This document shows, in pieces, positions 26,386 to 35,425 of a DNA stretch of 46,429 bases. The number at the start of each line of letters is the position of its first letter. Position 1 is the first letter of the stretch. The DNA lies in NCBI RefSeq assembly GCF_015221875.1, contig NZ_JACYGY010000003.1, positions 1-46,429 of the forward strand. Reading direction: 5' to 3'. The stretch is from Dyadobacter subterraneus (lineage in GTDB: Bacteria; Bacteroidota; Bacteroidia; Cytophagales; Spirosomataceae). The translations under genes and the position numbers were made by a program. The notes beneath the pieces are model-generated. The model was given only the letters and a program-made list of their open reading frames with translations, was not told where the DNA came from and made no database searches.

Positions 26386-27327
26386 ATGCAATCATCCTCA
26401 AAAATTTACATAGCCGGACATCGAGGCATGGTGGGATCCGCCATTGAAAGAGCCTTGCGCGCCAAAGGGTTCGACTATATTCTGACCCGCACCTCTTCTG
26501 AGCTTGACCTTCGCAACCAGCAGGCGGTTGCTGACTTTTTTGCAACCGAAAAACCGGAATACGTATTTCTGGCAGCAGCTAAGGTGGGTGGTATTGTAGC
26601 GAACAATACATATCGCGCAGATTTCATCTATGAGAATCTGATGATCGAAGCAAACATTATACATCAGGCGCATGTATACGGAGTAAAAAAGCTAATGTTC
26701 CTGGGTTCGTCCTGCATATACCCAAAGCTGGCACCACAGCCATTGAAGGAAGAATATCTTTTAACCGGATTACTTGAAGAAACCAACGAACCCTACGCCA
26801 TTGCCAAAATAGCTGGGATTAAATTGTGCGAGGCATACCACGATCAGTATGGCAGTAATTTTATCAGCGTAATGCCTACCAACCTCTACGGATATGGTGA
26901 TAATTATGATTTAAAAAATTCCCATGTACTCCCTGCCCTGATCCGCAAATTTCATGAAGCAAAAGAAGAAAACAAACCTTTTGTAGAGGCCTGGGGAACA
27001 GGATCTCCCAAACGCGAGTTTCTGTTTGCCGATGATCTGGCAGCGGCTTGTTTATATATCATGGAAACGTACAGCGGCAGAGAACTGATAAATGTAGGAA
27101 CCGGCGAGGATCTTAGTATCAAAGAACTTACAGAACTGGTAGCTAAAACCACAGGTTATGAAGGAGAAATAAAATGGGATACTTCCAAACCTGACGGGAC
27201 CCCACGTAAACTCATGGACGTATCCAAACTTCATAACCAGGGCTGGAAACATACAATAGAATTACCTGAAGGCGTTGCCCTTGCATATCAGGATTTCCTT
27301 AAAAACCGGGAAGTTTACCAAGTTTAA
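26386..27327 (+). CDS. fcl: GDP-L-fucose synthase
   Basis: 313 aa. This short-chain epimerase/reductase converts GDP-4-keto-6-deoxymannose to GDP-L-fucose with NADPH. It shows the NADP motif [11 protein letters not shown], the [19 protein letters not shown] block with the catalytic Ser, the [15 protein letters not shown] helix with Tyr and Lys, [12 protein letters not shown], and [17 protein letters not shown] [17 protein letters not shown]. It lies between manC and gmd, 48 and 50 nt from each, clearly in the same transcription unit. Confidence 0.96.
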   Translation: MQSSSKIYIAGHRGMVGSAIERALRAKGFDYILTRTSSELDLRNQQAVADFFATEKPEYVFLAAAKVGGIVANNTYRADFIYENLMIEANIIHQAHVYGVKKLMFLGSSCIYPKLAPQPLKEEYLLTGLLEETNEPYAIAKIAGIKLCEAYHDQYGSNFISVMPTNLYGYGDNYDLKNSHVLPALIRKFHEAKEENKPFVEAWGTGSPKREFLFADDLAAACLYIMETYSGRELINVGTGEDLSIKELTELVAKTTGYEGEIKWDTSKPDGTPRKLMDVSKLHNQGWKHTIELPEGVALAYQDFLKNREVYQV

Positions 27328-27336
27328 CATATACCA

Positions 27337-27355
27337 ACTGCCGAAAGCTGAAAGC
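27337..27355 (+). repeat. Intergenic repeat before gmd, copy 2
   Basis: ACTGCCGAAAGCTGAAAGC matches the repeat before manC at 18 of 19 positions and continues into another CTGAAAGC unit. It lies 22 nt before the gmd ATG. Confidence 0.6.
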
Positions 27356-27376
27356 TGAAAGCCAAACCTCAAAAAA

Positions 27377-28519
27377 ATGACAAAAGTAGCCCTAATTACC
27401 GGAGTAACTGGCCAAGATGGCGCTTATCTGAGTGAACTTCTTTTAAGCAAAGGTTATATTGTACATGGTCTTAAACGCAGAAGTTCGTTATTCAACACGG
27501 ATCGTATCGATCACCTTTATCAGGATCCACACGTAGACAATGCTCGTTTTATCCTGCATTATGGTGACCTGACCGACTCGATGAACCTGACCCGTATAAT
27601 CCAGGAAGTACAGCCCGATGAGATCTACAACCTGGCGGCGATGAGCCATGTTCAGGTAAGTTTTGAAATGCCGGAATATACTGCCAATGCAGATGGTATC
27701 GGTACGCTTCGTATCCTTGAAGCTGTCCGGTTGTTAGGACTGACCAAAAAAACAAAGATATACCAGGCATCCACTTCCGAATTATACGGTCTGGTACAGC
27801 AGGTACCACAATCGGAAACTACGCCCTTCTACCCGCGCTCACCTTATGCGGTTGCGAAAATGTACGCTTACTGGATCACAGTTAACTATCGTGAGGCTTA
27901 TGAAATGTTTGCCTGTAACGGTATCCTTTTCAACCACGAGTCGCCGCTACGCGGAGAAACCTTTGTAACACGTAAAATTACAAGAGCGGCTGCAAAGATC
28001 GTTTTGGGGTTACAGGATTGCCTGTATATGGGTAACATCGATTCGCAGCGTGACTGGGGACATGCCAAAGACTACGTTGAAGCAATGTATCTAATCCTTC
28101 AGCAGGAAAAACCGGAAGACTTTGTTATTGCTACCGGCGTAACCACCCGTGTTCGTGAGTTTATCCGTAAAACATTCGCATTCTTAGGTGTTGAATTAAC
28201 TTTTACCGGCGAAGCAGAAGATGAAGTTGGAACAATATCAGCCATTGACACAGCACGTCTTGAACAGCTTGGTATCACAGCGGGCGAACATTTGAAAATT
28301 GGAACTACCATACTGAAGATCGATCCAAGATACTACCGCCCTACTGAAGTAGAACTGCTGATCGGTAACCCAGGAAAATGCGATGAAAAATTGGGGTGGA
28401 AACCAAAACATACCCTGGACATGCTTATTGAAGACATGGCTACTTCGGATCTTCGCCTGTTTCAGAAAGACCAGTTATTGCTGAAAGAAGGTTTTGGTAT
28501 TTTGAATTATTTTGAATAA
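27377..28519 (+). CDS. gmd: GDP-mannose 4,6-dehydratase
   Basis: 380 aa. It converts GDP-mannose to GDP-4-keto-6-deoxymannose, the substrate of Fcl. Motifs include [51 protein letters not shown], the active-site [10 protein letters not shown] with the Ser/Thr and Glu, [20 protein letters not shown] with Tyr and Lys, and [19 protein letters not shown]. The length and all key motifs are intact. With ManC and Fcl it completes GDP-L-fucose synthesis from mannose-1-phosphate. Confidence 0.97.
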   Translation: MTKVALITGVTGQDGAYLSELLLSKGYIVHGLKRRSSLFNTDRIDHLYQDPHVDNARFILHYGDLTDSMNLTRIIQEVQPDEIYNLAAMSHVQVSFEMPEYTANADGIGTLRILEAVRLLGLTKKTKIYQASTSELYGLVQQVPQSETTPFYPRSPYAVAKMYAYWITVNYREAYEMFACNGILFNHESPLRGETFVTRKITRAAAKIVLGLQDCLYMGNIDSQRDWGHAKDYVEAMYLILQQEKPEDFVIATGVTTRVREFIRKTFAFLGVELTFTGEAEDEVGTISAIDTARLEQLGITAGEHLKIGTTILKIDPRYYRPTEVELLIGNPGKCDEKLGWKPKHTLDMLIEDMATSDLRLFQKDQLLLKEGFGILNYFE

Positions 28520-28533
28520 CATATGAAGTTGAT

Positions 28534-28560
28534 ACCAGCCTAGATTAGGCTGGTAATTTT
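28534..28560 (+). terminator. Terminator-like hairpin between gmd and the epimerase gene
   Basis: ACCAGCCTA (28534-28542) pairs perfectly with TAGGCTGGT (28546-28554) around a GAT loop, and AATTTT follows. It lies inside the 55-nt gap between gmd and the next gene. It probably reduces read-through from the nucleotide-sugar block into the epimerase and the variable genes. Confidence 0.65.
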
Positions 28561-28574
28561 CTAAATTCTCCATT

Positions 28575-29588
28575 ATGAAAGTTTTAGTTACAGGTGCTGC
28601 CGGCTTTATAGGCTTTCACACAGTAAATCAATTATTGTTAGATGGGTTTGAAGTGATCGGTTTAGATAACATCAACGACTACTATTCTCCTCAGTTAAAA
28701 TATGCAAGATTAAAAAAAGCTGGTATTGATCAGGATGATATTAGATGGTATCACCCAACTCAGAGCAGTAGTAGTTCTTCATACCGTTTTATCCGTATGA
28801 ACTTGGAAGATAAGCAACAGCTTTTCAGCCTTTTCCAGTCAGAAAATTTTGACTATGTTATAAATCTGGCGGCACAGGCGGGCGTTCGTTATTCCATTGA
28901 AAATCCTGATGTATACGTACAGTCTAATATCGTAGGCTTTCATTATATTTTAGAAGCTTGTAGATACTTCCCTGTTAAACATCTGGTTCATGCCTCTTCG
29001 TCGTCAGTATACGGGGCAAATGCAAAAATTCCTTTTTCAGAGGACGACAAAGTAGATTCGCCTGTAAGTTTATATGCAGCCACCAAAAAGAGTAACGAGT
29101 TAATGGCCCATGCGTATAGCCATTTGTATGACATTCCCGTAACCTGCCTTAGGTTCTTTACAGTTTATGGACCATGGGGAAGACCGGATATGGCTCCCAT
29201 GCTGTTTGCAAAGGCAATTTCGGATAGTAAACCAATTAAGGTTTTTAATAATGGAGATATGCAGCGTGATTTTACTTACGTAGGAGACATAGTAAATGGT
29301 GTTATAAAAACAACTCTAACTGATTTTGACATTAGTCCAAAATATCGGGTATTAAACATCGGAAACGGTTCACCAGTTAATCTGATGGAATTTATTAGTG
29401 AGTTGGAAACCGGATTAGGCAAACCGGCCTTAAAAAATTATATGCCGATGCAGCCCGGAGATGTCCCAAAAACTTGGGCTGATCAAAATCAACTCGAAAA
29501 AATTACTGGGTACAAAACAGAAATGACTCTTCAAAAAGGTTTAAATAAGTTTGCTACATGGTACAAAAGCCATTTCAATACTATTTGA
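28575..29588 (+). CDS. NAD-dependent epimerase, probable UDP-glucuronate 4-epimerase
   Basis: 337 aa of the extended SDR family. It shows VTGAAGFIGFHTVNQLLLDG, the LDNINDYYSPQLKYARL segment typical of UDP-glucuronate/galacturonate 4-epimerases, NLAAQAGVRYSIENPDVYV, SSSSVYGANAKIPFSEDD, and SLYAATKKSNELMAHAYSHL with catalytic Tyr and Lys. FFTVYGPWGRPDMAPMLFAK is also characteristic of this subgroup. It would convert the UDP-GlcA made by Ugd to UDP-GalA. It starts 14 nt after a terminator-like hairpin and is the last gene before the AT-rich block. Exact substrate specificity is inference. Confidence 0.9.
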   Translation: MKVLVTGAAGFIGFHTVNQLLLDGFEVIGLDNINDYYSPQLKYARLKKAGIDQDDIRWYHPTQSSSSSSYRFIRMNLEDKQQLFSLFQSENFDYVINLAAQAGVRYSIENPDVYVQSNIVGFHYILEACRYFPVKHLVHASSSSVYGANAKIPFSEDDKVDSPVSLYAATKKSNELMAHAYSHLYDIPVTCLRFFTVYGPWGRPDMAPMLFAKAISDSKPIKVFNNGDMQRDFTYVGDIVNGVIKTTLTDFDISPKYRVLNIGNGSPVNLMEFISELETGLGKPALKNYMPMQPGDVPKTWADQNQLEKITGYKTEMTLQKGLNKFATWYKSHFNTI

Positions 29589-29690
29589 AAACTTTTCTAC
29601 AAGGATATGTTAATAATCTCAGACTACATTAATAACCTAACAGTTAAATTCTTGTTAGGTATATACTACAATTAGTAAATAAAGTTAGGA

Positions 29691-30995
29691 ATGGCTATAT
29701 CCCAGCCTATTATATCAAAATTGGCTCAATACCTAAAATCTGCGAAACTAAGGCAGATAATTCTTTTATATTCGATCAACGTTGCCAGTATACCTCTCGG
29801 GATACTTACCAATATGCTTGTTACTAGCTACTTGGGAGCCAATGCATATGGAGATTATCAGTTCATAAATAATATTTTTACCTTTTTTGTAGTTTTATTT
29901 ACATTTGGCTTTTTCCAAGCTGCAAATCGTGCCATAGTAACAACGCACAAAGCAGATGATATTAAGGAAATATATGGCGCGACATTGGTAATAACTATTT
30001 CTCTGTCTATTTTAATGTCAATTGGGTTGTTCGCTTATTCGATTCTGGATACCAATATTCAGAACAAGAAACTTGACAGTATCCTGCAGATCCTCATACC
30101 ATTTAGCTGGATATATTTAATTTTAAATTATTTTGAAGTATTATTTCAAGCGGATAATAAGATCACATTGTTATCGATTGTTAGGCTAGTACCTAAGGTG
30201 GGATTTTTACTGGCAGTAGTTGGTATACAACATTTTTACAGAGATTCTTTCTACGATAAAGTTTTACTAATTTGGCAATTCTATATAGGTACCCAAATTA
30301 TTGTCTATGTGTATACAATATACAAGATTGGTCCAAAGTTTTCGAATTTAATAAATCGGATCAAGTCTTTGTGGATTTACAATAAATCATTTGGTTTAGA
30401 TGTCTATTGGGGAACTGTATTCTCCGTTGGACTGTCTCAGATGACCGGAATCCTAATCAGCTATTTCGGATTAGATAATTCAGGTGTAGGATTTTTCTCA
30501 TTAGCGATGGCATTTTCAACTCCTTTATTATTTATTCCAAATACCATTGCGACTACACAGTATAAAGAATTTTCTAAAAGCCCCTTTATTCCTAGGAAAC
30601 TACTTTTATTTACAGCTTCCCTCAGTATAGTTTCATTACTAATCCTTTGGCTGATTATTCCTCCGTTTATAAATCATTTCTATGGAGCAAGTTTTCAACC
30701 GGTTATTTATTTAAATTTTGTGGTTAGCATTGGAATTATTTTCCATGGCATGGCTGATTTTTACAATAGATTTCTGGGGTCTCATGGTCAAGGGAAAATT
30801 TTGAGAAACAGTTCCGTAATAGTTGGAATTGTGACGCTTATTGCCAACTTTTCTCTCATACCGAATTTTGGTGAAAATGGGGCAGTTTATGCCAGAATGA
30901 TTAGCGGGATAACCTATTTTATTTGCATGCTTTTATACTATTTATATTATACAAGAGCGAAGCATGATAAGATCCTTCAAATAATTAAAAATTAG
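29691..30995 (+). CDS. wzx: Polysaccharide flippase (Wzx-like)
   Basis: 434 aa with about 12 hydrophobic segments spread evenly (for example IILLYSINVASIPLGILTNM near 25, FTFFVVLFTFGFF near 70, LLFTASLSIVSLLILWLIIP near 310). The N-terminal NMLVTSYLGANAYGDYQFIN fits the MOP/Wzx superfamily opening (xxxlGxxxyGxyxxxx). It would flip undecaprenyl-linked repeat units to the periplasm. The base composition drops sharply to AT-rich at this gene, and this continues to 43.4 kb. It is followed after 4 nt by the polymerase candidate. Confidence 0.87.
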   Translation: MAISQPIISKLAQYLKSAKLRQIILLYSINVASIPLGILTNMLVTSYLGANAYGDYQFINNIFTFFVVLFTFGFFQAANRAIVTTHKADDIKEIYGATLVITISLSILMSIGLFAYSILDTNIQNKKLDSILQILIPFSWIYLILNYFEVLFQADNKITLLSIVRLVPKVGFLLAVVGIQHFYRDSFYDKVLLIWQFYIGTQIIVYVYTIYKIGPKFSNLINRIKSLWIYNKSFGLDVYWGTVFSVGLSQMTGILISYFGLDNSGVGFFSLAMAFSTPLLFIPNTIATTQYKEFSKSPFIPRKLLLFTASLSIVSLLILWLIIPPFINHFYGASFQPVIYLNFVVSIGIIFHGMADFYNRFLGSHGQGKILRNSSVIVGIVTLIANFSLIPNFGENGAVYARMISGITYFICMLLYYLYYTRAKHDKILQIIKN

Positions 30996-30999
30996 ACGT

Positions 31000-32280
31000 A
31001 TGCTATTTCAAAATAGAGTTCCTTTCAAAAAAAACAAAGCCGGCTATATACTTACAGGTCTAATGATAATTTATGCCGGCGGAGCAACAACATTTGTACG
31101 GTCTCTGGAAACATGGGAAGAGCTGCTCGGTTTATTGCTTCCCGTAACAGTTGCTTTATTTTGTTTGATTAATAAAAGAATAAGGTTGTCATCAAACTTC
31201 TATAAATTTCTAATATTATTCTCTGTTTATTTTATAATTACCAGTATAATCTTTGATTCATTACATCCCAGATTCTTTAGTATATATGTTACCTCATTTT
31301 TAATAGCCTATGTTATTATCAATTTATTAGGTGAAAAATTCTTATTGGTATATCAAAATATCCTCTATTTTCTTTGTATCACCTCAATTATATTTTGGCT
31401 ACTTCATGTCCTGATACCCGGTCCATTTATATCGCTTCTGAATGCGATTCCGTTTTCCAAACCAGCTACTGACAATGTTGATGTAAATATTCTGATTTAT
31501 ACTATCAATAACGAACAATTAGGTTCAGTTACTCGCAACGCTGGCTTTGCTTGGGAGCCCGGTGCCTTTGGATGCTATGTATGTTTAGCGCTATATGCTA
31601 ATCTAATCACTAATAACTTTAAAGTTAAAGGAAATTTACGATTTTGGGTATTTTTAATAACCATTTTAACGACCCAGTCTAGCACTGCATATTCTATTTT
31701 AATGATCATACTTTTATTATACGTATATAACCAACAAACCAAGCTTGTCATCGCTCTTGCCCCATTTATTATTATTATAGCGGCTTACTTTTTATCTCTT
31801 CCATTCATGCTAAAAAAAGTTTTAGACTTATCTAACCAAGATTTTAATGAATTAATTGCAAACTCAATTGAATACGAAAGTAGATATGCACCTCAGCGAA
31901 TCACCTCATTTCAAATTGACTTTATCGATTTTCTAAACAATCCAATTTTTGGATATGGAGGGCACACAGAAGAGAGATGGACAGAGAAGGCTGGAGCTAA
32001 TATTGCAACCATTTCTGGTATAGGTAAGATTCTCGCTCGTTTTGGCTTGGTTGGGTTCATATTTTTCATTTACAATTTAACATGGACTTCAATATATCTT
32101 ACCAAAATATTTAAATTCAGAGGTAGGCTACTCGAAGTTTTGATATTTATCTTTATAGCAATAAGCTACTCTATCATCGAACAGCCAATTTTATTATGTT
32201 TCTGGCTGTTACCTTTCCTCAAATATTCAAAATCAAAAATTGGGAAAGCCGGAGCTATAAATCGCAGGTTAGCTATTTAG
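31000..32280 (+). CDS. wzy: Wzy-like O-antigen/polysaccharide polymerase
   Basis: 426 aa, strongly hydrophobic with roughly 10-12 membrane segments (GYILTGLMIIYAGG, FLILFSVYFIITSII, ILYFLCITSIIFWLLHVLI, LVIALAPFIIIIAAYFL) and a larger loop containing FAWEPGAFGCYVCLALYANL and IFGYGGHTEERWTE. This layout and the position next to wzx, between flippase and glycosyltransferases, fit a Wzy polymerase, a family with very low sequence identity. The GYGGHTE loop resembles the GxGxgxxxxx segment of polymerase/ligase proteins. Function is assigned by topology and context. Confidence 0.78.
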   Translation: MLFQNRVPFKKNKAGYILTGLMIIYAGGATTFVRSLETWEELLGLLLPVTVALFCLINKRIRLSSNFYKFLILFSVYFIITSIIFDSLHPRFFSIYVTSFLIAYVIINLLGEKFLLVYQNILYFLCITSIIFWLLHVLIPGPFISLLNAIPFSKPATDNVDVNILIYTINNEQLGSVTRNAGFAWEPGAFGCYVCLALYANLITNNFKVKGNLRFWVFLITILTTQSSTAYSILMIILLLYVYNQQTKLVIALAPFIIIIAAYFLSLPFMLKKVLDLSNQDFNELIANSIEYESRYAPQRITSFQIDFIDFLNNPIFGYGGHTEERWTEKAGANIATISGIGKILARFGLVGFIFFIYNLTWTSIYLTKIFKFRGRLLEVLIFIFIAISYSIIEQPILLCFWLLPFLKYSKSKIGKAGAINRRLAI

Positions 32281-32339
32281 CCATTTATTCTTGGATGTAA
32301 ATATTATTTAGTCCATCAATCAATCAACTAAGTATTAAA

Positions 32340-33524
32340 ATGAAAGATTTAATTATACATGTCGGTGTTTCCGGATTTCCTAAGGGTAATGCAACAGCCC
32401 AAAGGATCAAGATGACTTTCTGGGCTTTAAAGGAGGCTGGATTTAAGGTTATAATATTCAATAAAGAAAGTGTTAACAAAAATAATCCAAATACTCATGT
32501 TATAAGTTGGTTTGAAGGATTACCTATAATACAGACTTCATGTATACTAAATCGCCCGTCTAATTTTATAATTAGAAATATTAATAAGATATCTGGCCTT
32601 TTAGGCGAGCTAAAAGCTATTTTTAGACTAAGACATAAAATCGAAGCAGCAATAGTATATACTCCGTCATTTTTTGAGCTTGTTTATTACTATTTACTTT
32701 CTAAAATATTTAAGTTTTCGGTTATTCTATCTTATGTTGAATTACGGTCCTCCATATCAACGCGTCAGACAGCTATGTTTAGATTTAACGATTATTTGTT
32801 CGACCAATATTGTAGTTATTTCTGTGATTCAATTATTGCGATAAGCGATTTTTTAATTAATAATGTAAGGAATCAAAATTCTAAGCTACCAATTTTAAAA
32901 ATTCCAGCCATTACAAACTTTAAAGAATTCGATGACATTTTAAGGACCATTGAAAAGTATAACTATTTAATGTATTGTGGAACAATTCAATATACCGATG
33001 TGATTTTATTTTTATTAGACTTATTTAGTGAGCTTAAAAATCAAATTTCTTATCCGGGTAAACTTGTGTTGATAATATCGGGTGATAGCCCAACTAATTA
33101 TACAACTATAAAAAATAGAATAAAAGAAACCGGTTTACAAGATCATATTATTTTTTTTAGTAACATTCCCTACAACCAATTACTTAGTTTATATAAGGGA
33201 GCTGATGCTCTTCTTATTCCATTACGCCACTCTACTCAGGATATTGCAAGATTTCCTCACAAGATCAGTGAATATTCTGCATCGGGAAGACCTATTATTT
33301 CAACAAGAGTTGGAGAAGTTAGCATATACTTCGAAAACACCAAATCGGCATTTTTAGCGGAAGAATATAGTGTAGAATCATATCTGGCAGTATTACAAAA
33401 TTTGAATGATAAGGAACACCTTACAACAGTTGGGAATGAAGGAAAAAAGATTGGTGAAACTCACTTTCACTATTCAAACTACACTGAGAAGCTTAAATCA
33501 TTTATTCAACTTAGTTCAATGTAG
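32340..33524 (+). CDS. Glycosyltransferase, GT4-like
   Basis: 394 aa. The N-terminus HVGVSGFPKGNATAQRIKMT resembles the glycine-rich acceptor loop of GT-B enzymes. The C-terminal half has the donor-site region: YCGTIQYTDVILFL, VLIISGDSP, FFSNIPYNQLLSLYKGADAL, LIPL, RFPHKISEYSASGRPIIST and VGEV. It lacks the classic EGFPxxxLEA block and has a HKISEY version instead, as in several GT4-like exopolysaccharide enzymes. Sugar specificity is unknown. It is 59 nt after the polymerase gene in the AT-rich module. Confidence 0.82.
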   Translation: MKDLIIHVGVSGFPKGNATAQRIKMTFWALKEAGFKVIIFNKESVNKNNPNTHVISWFEGLPIIQTSCILNRPSNFIIRNINKISGLLGELKAIFRLRHKIEAAIVYTPSFFELVYYYLLSKIFKFSVILSYVELRSSISTRQTAMFRFNDYLFDQYCSYFCDSIIAISDFLINNVRNQNSKLPILKIPAITNFKEFDDILRTIEKYNYLMYCGTIQYTDVILFLLDLFSELKNQISYPGKLVLIISGDSPTNYTTIKNRIKETGLQDHIIFFSNIPYNQLLSLYKGADALLIPLRHSTQDIARFPHKISEYSASGRPIISTRVGEVSIYFENTKSAFLAEEYSVESYLAVLQNLNDKEHLTTVGNEGKKIGETHFHYSNYTEKLKSFIQLSSM

Positions 33525-33640
33525 AAGTAGAGTCAAAATAATAAATGACATATTATTTAGTTGAACTATTGAAATAAAGTATTTGACCGATAACTTCAAT
33601 CCTATCTGCCCTTTCTACGCTTAGCCTAAACTATTTATTT

Positions 33641-34780
33641 ATGAAAATTCTTCTTGTAAATGATTCACTTAGGGCCGGTGGTGCCCAACGACAATTTGTT
33701 GAACTAGTAAAAGGCTTAACACAACAAAAAGATGTTAAAGTAGAAGTTCTGCTTTTTTCTGATGAAATTGAATATCCGGAGATATACTCGACTCAGGTAA
33801 CCATCAACATGTACCCAAGAAAAAAGTCATTCGATTTAACAAGTTTTAAAGGAGTATCCGAAACTATACGCAGATTTCAACCCGATGTTATTCACTCTTG
33901 GCACTTTGTTACCAACCTATATTTGTTTCCTCTATTACTTGGAAAAAAAATTTTATTCATCGACGGTTCTATAAGAGACGCACATCCACCTGCGCAATTA
34001 TCTGCAAGAACATTGATTAATTTTTTAAGCAAAAAAATTTCTACTGCTACTATATCGAATAGTGCTGCTGGCTTGAGAGCTTATAAAATAGGATCGAAAG
34101 GTTATGTAATTTATAACGGTATTGATTTGAATAGATTCACCAAAAACAAGACTTCGGTATCTTTGGAATCTATTGTTGGAAGTGAAAATATGCAAATTGA
34201 AAGTCCCAAAGTTATAGGAATGGTTGCTCGTTTTGATACCAGTAAAGATTATGCCACCTTTCTAAGCGTTGCAAACACAATTTCAGTGCAACGGCCAAAT
34301 ATTCTTTTTGTAGCCATTGGAGAAGGAAAAGATTTAGAGCATTTTAAGCAACTATATAAAGATAATCACCAACTTATTTTTCCAGGTAGAATTGTTAATG
34401 TTGAAGCGTTCGTTGAACACTTTGATATTGGAGTGTTACTTTCTAATCCAGCAGTACACGCCGAAGGTATCTCAAACTCTATATTAGAATATATGGCTTC
34501 TGGAAAAGCAGTTATAGCTACCAGAGATGGAGGTACAACCGAGTTGGTTGATGATGGCGTAACAGGTTATCTGATTGATCCAAAATCAGAGGAAAGCCTA
34601 GCTAGGTCAATTAATAATCTTATAGATGATAAAGATATGAATATGAAACTAGGTGGGGCTGGCTTAAATAAAATTCGTTCTGAATTCAGTTTTGAAAAAA
34701 TGATTAATGAATACATCAAGCTTTATCAAACACTTATGAAAAATGGAAAATTTGTTGTACGACCTAAAAATATGTCGTAA
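33641..34780 (+). CDS. Glycosyltransferase family 4
   Basis: 379 aa, GT-B fold. The N-terminal MKILLVNDSLRAGGAQRQFV is the typical GGAxR acceptor loop. The C-terminal domain shows VIGMVARFDTSKDYATFLSV, FVAIGEGKDLEHF, IFPGRIVNVEAFVEHFDIGV, and the donor motif HAEGISNSILEYMASGKAVI with the E...E pair, then ATRDGGTTELVDDGVTGYLI. It would add a sugar from a nucleotide donor, probably at the inner membrane face. The last 38 nt overlap the next gene in another frame, so translation may be coupled. Confidence 0.92.
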   Translation: MKILLVNDSLRAGGAQRQFVELVKGLTQQKDVKVEVLLFSDEIEYPEIYSTQVTINMYPRKKSFDLTSFKGVSETIRRFQPDVIHSWHFVTNLYLFPLLLGKKILFIDGSIRDAHPPAQLSARTLINFLSKKISTATISNSAAGLRAYKIGSKGYVIYNGIDLNRFTKNKTSVSLESIVGSENMQIESPKVIGMVARFDTSKDYATFLSVANTISVQRPNILFVAIGEGKDLEHFKQLYKDNHQLIFPGRIVNVEAFVEHFDIGVLLSNPAVHAEGISNSILEYMASGKAVIATRDGGTTELVDDGVTGYLIDPKSEESLARSINNLIDDKDMNMKLGGAGLNKIRSEFSFEKMINEYIKLYQTLMKNGKFVVRPKNMS

Positions 34781-35225
34781 TAATACAAAAGGAGCTATCT
34801 TTATCCTTGCATTTAGAACTAGCTCCTTTTTCGCCAAAAGTATACTACTTAAAATTATTGGCTTTCCTATTCGAATGATTTACAAAATTCTTATACAATG
34901 GGTATTTGGGATTGACATTCCCGATACTACAGTTATTGGCCGAGGATTTCAAGTGTTTCATGGTCAGGGGCTAGTTATTAACGAAAATACTATTATTCTT
35001 AATAATGTCACCGTCCGACAAAACACCACAATCGGCAATACGAAACCTGGTGGACCTTCACCAATTATTGAAAGTAACGTTGAGATTGGAGCCAACTGTG
35101 TTGTAATTGGAAATATCAATATTGGATCAAACTCAATTATTGGTGCTGGCACTGTTGTTGTTAAAAGCATTCCAGCAAACTCGATAGTTGTCGGCCAGCC
35201 GGGTAAAATTATTAAGCAAATCTAG
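34743..35225 (+). CDS. Hexapeptide-repeat acyltransferase (serine acetyltransferase-like)
   Basis: 160 aa. The N-terminal ~50 residues are helical and hydrophobic (FAKSILLKIIGFPIRMIYKI). The rest is a left-handed beta-helix with hexapeptide units (TVIGRGFQVFHGQGLVINEN, NNVTVRQNTTIGN, SNVEIGANCVVIGNINIGSN, SIIGAGTVVVKSIPANSIVV). The FQVFHGQG and N-x-K-P-GG-P segment is like CysE/WcaB-type enzymes. In an exopolysaccharide cluster it most likely acetylates a sugar of the repeat unit. The ATG lies inside the upstream glycosyltransferase gene; a start at the internal Met near residue 45 is less likely given the usual family length. Confidence 0.88.
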   Translation: MENLLYDLKICRNNTKGAIFILAFRTSSFFAKSILLKIIGFPIRMIYKILIQWVFGIDIPDTTVIGRGFQVFHGQGLVINENTIILNNVTVRQNTTIGNTKPGGPSPIIESNVEIGANCVVIGNINIGSNSIIGAGTVVVKSIPANSIVVGQPGKIIKQI

Positions 35226-35425
35226 TATATTTTAGAAATAAATTATATCAATATTTTGTAGCTAAGTGTGCTCATAATATTACATAATAAATTAAAAAAT
35301 ACTGATAGACCATTATTCAAGATATTCTATAAATAGATAGAATCTGAAATTTTTGATTTGTTAACTCGCAATTTGAATTAAACTTTTATAATCATAATCT
35401 ATAACTAAATTTAATTTTTAATGAA

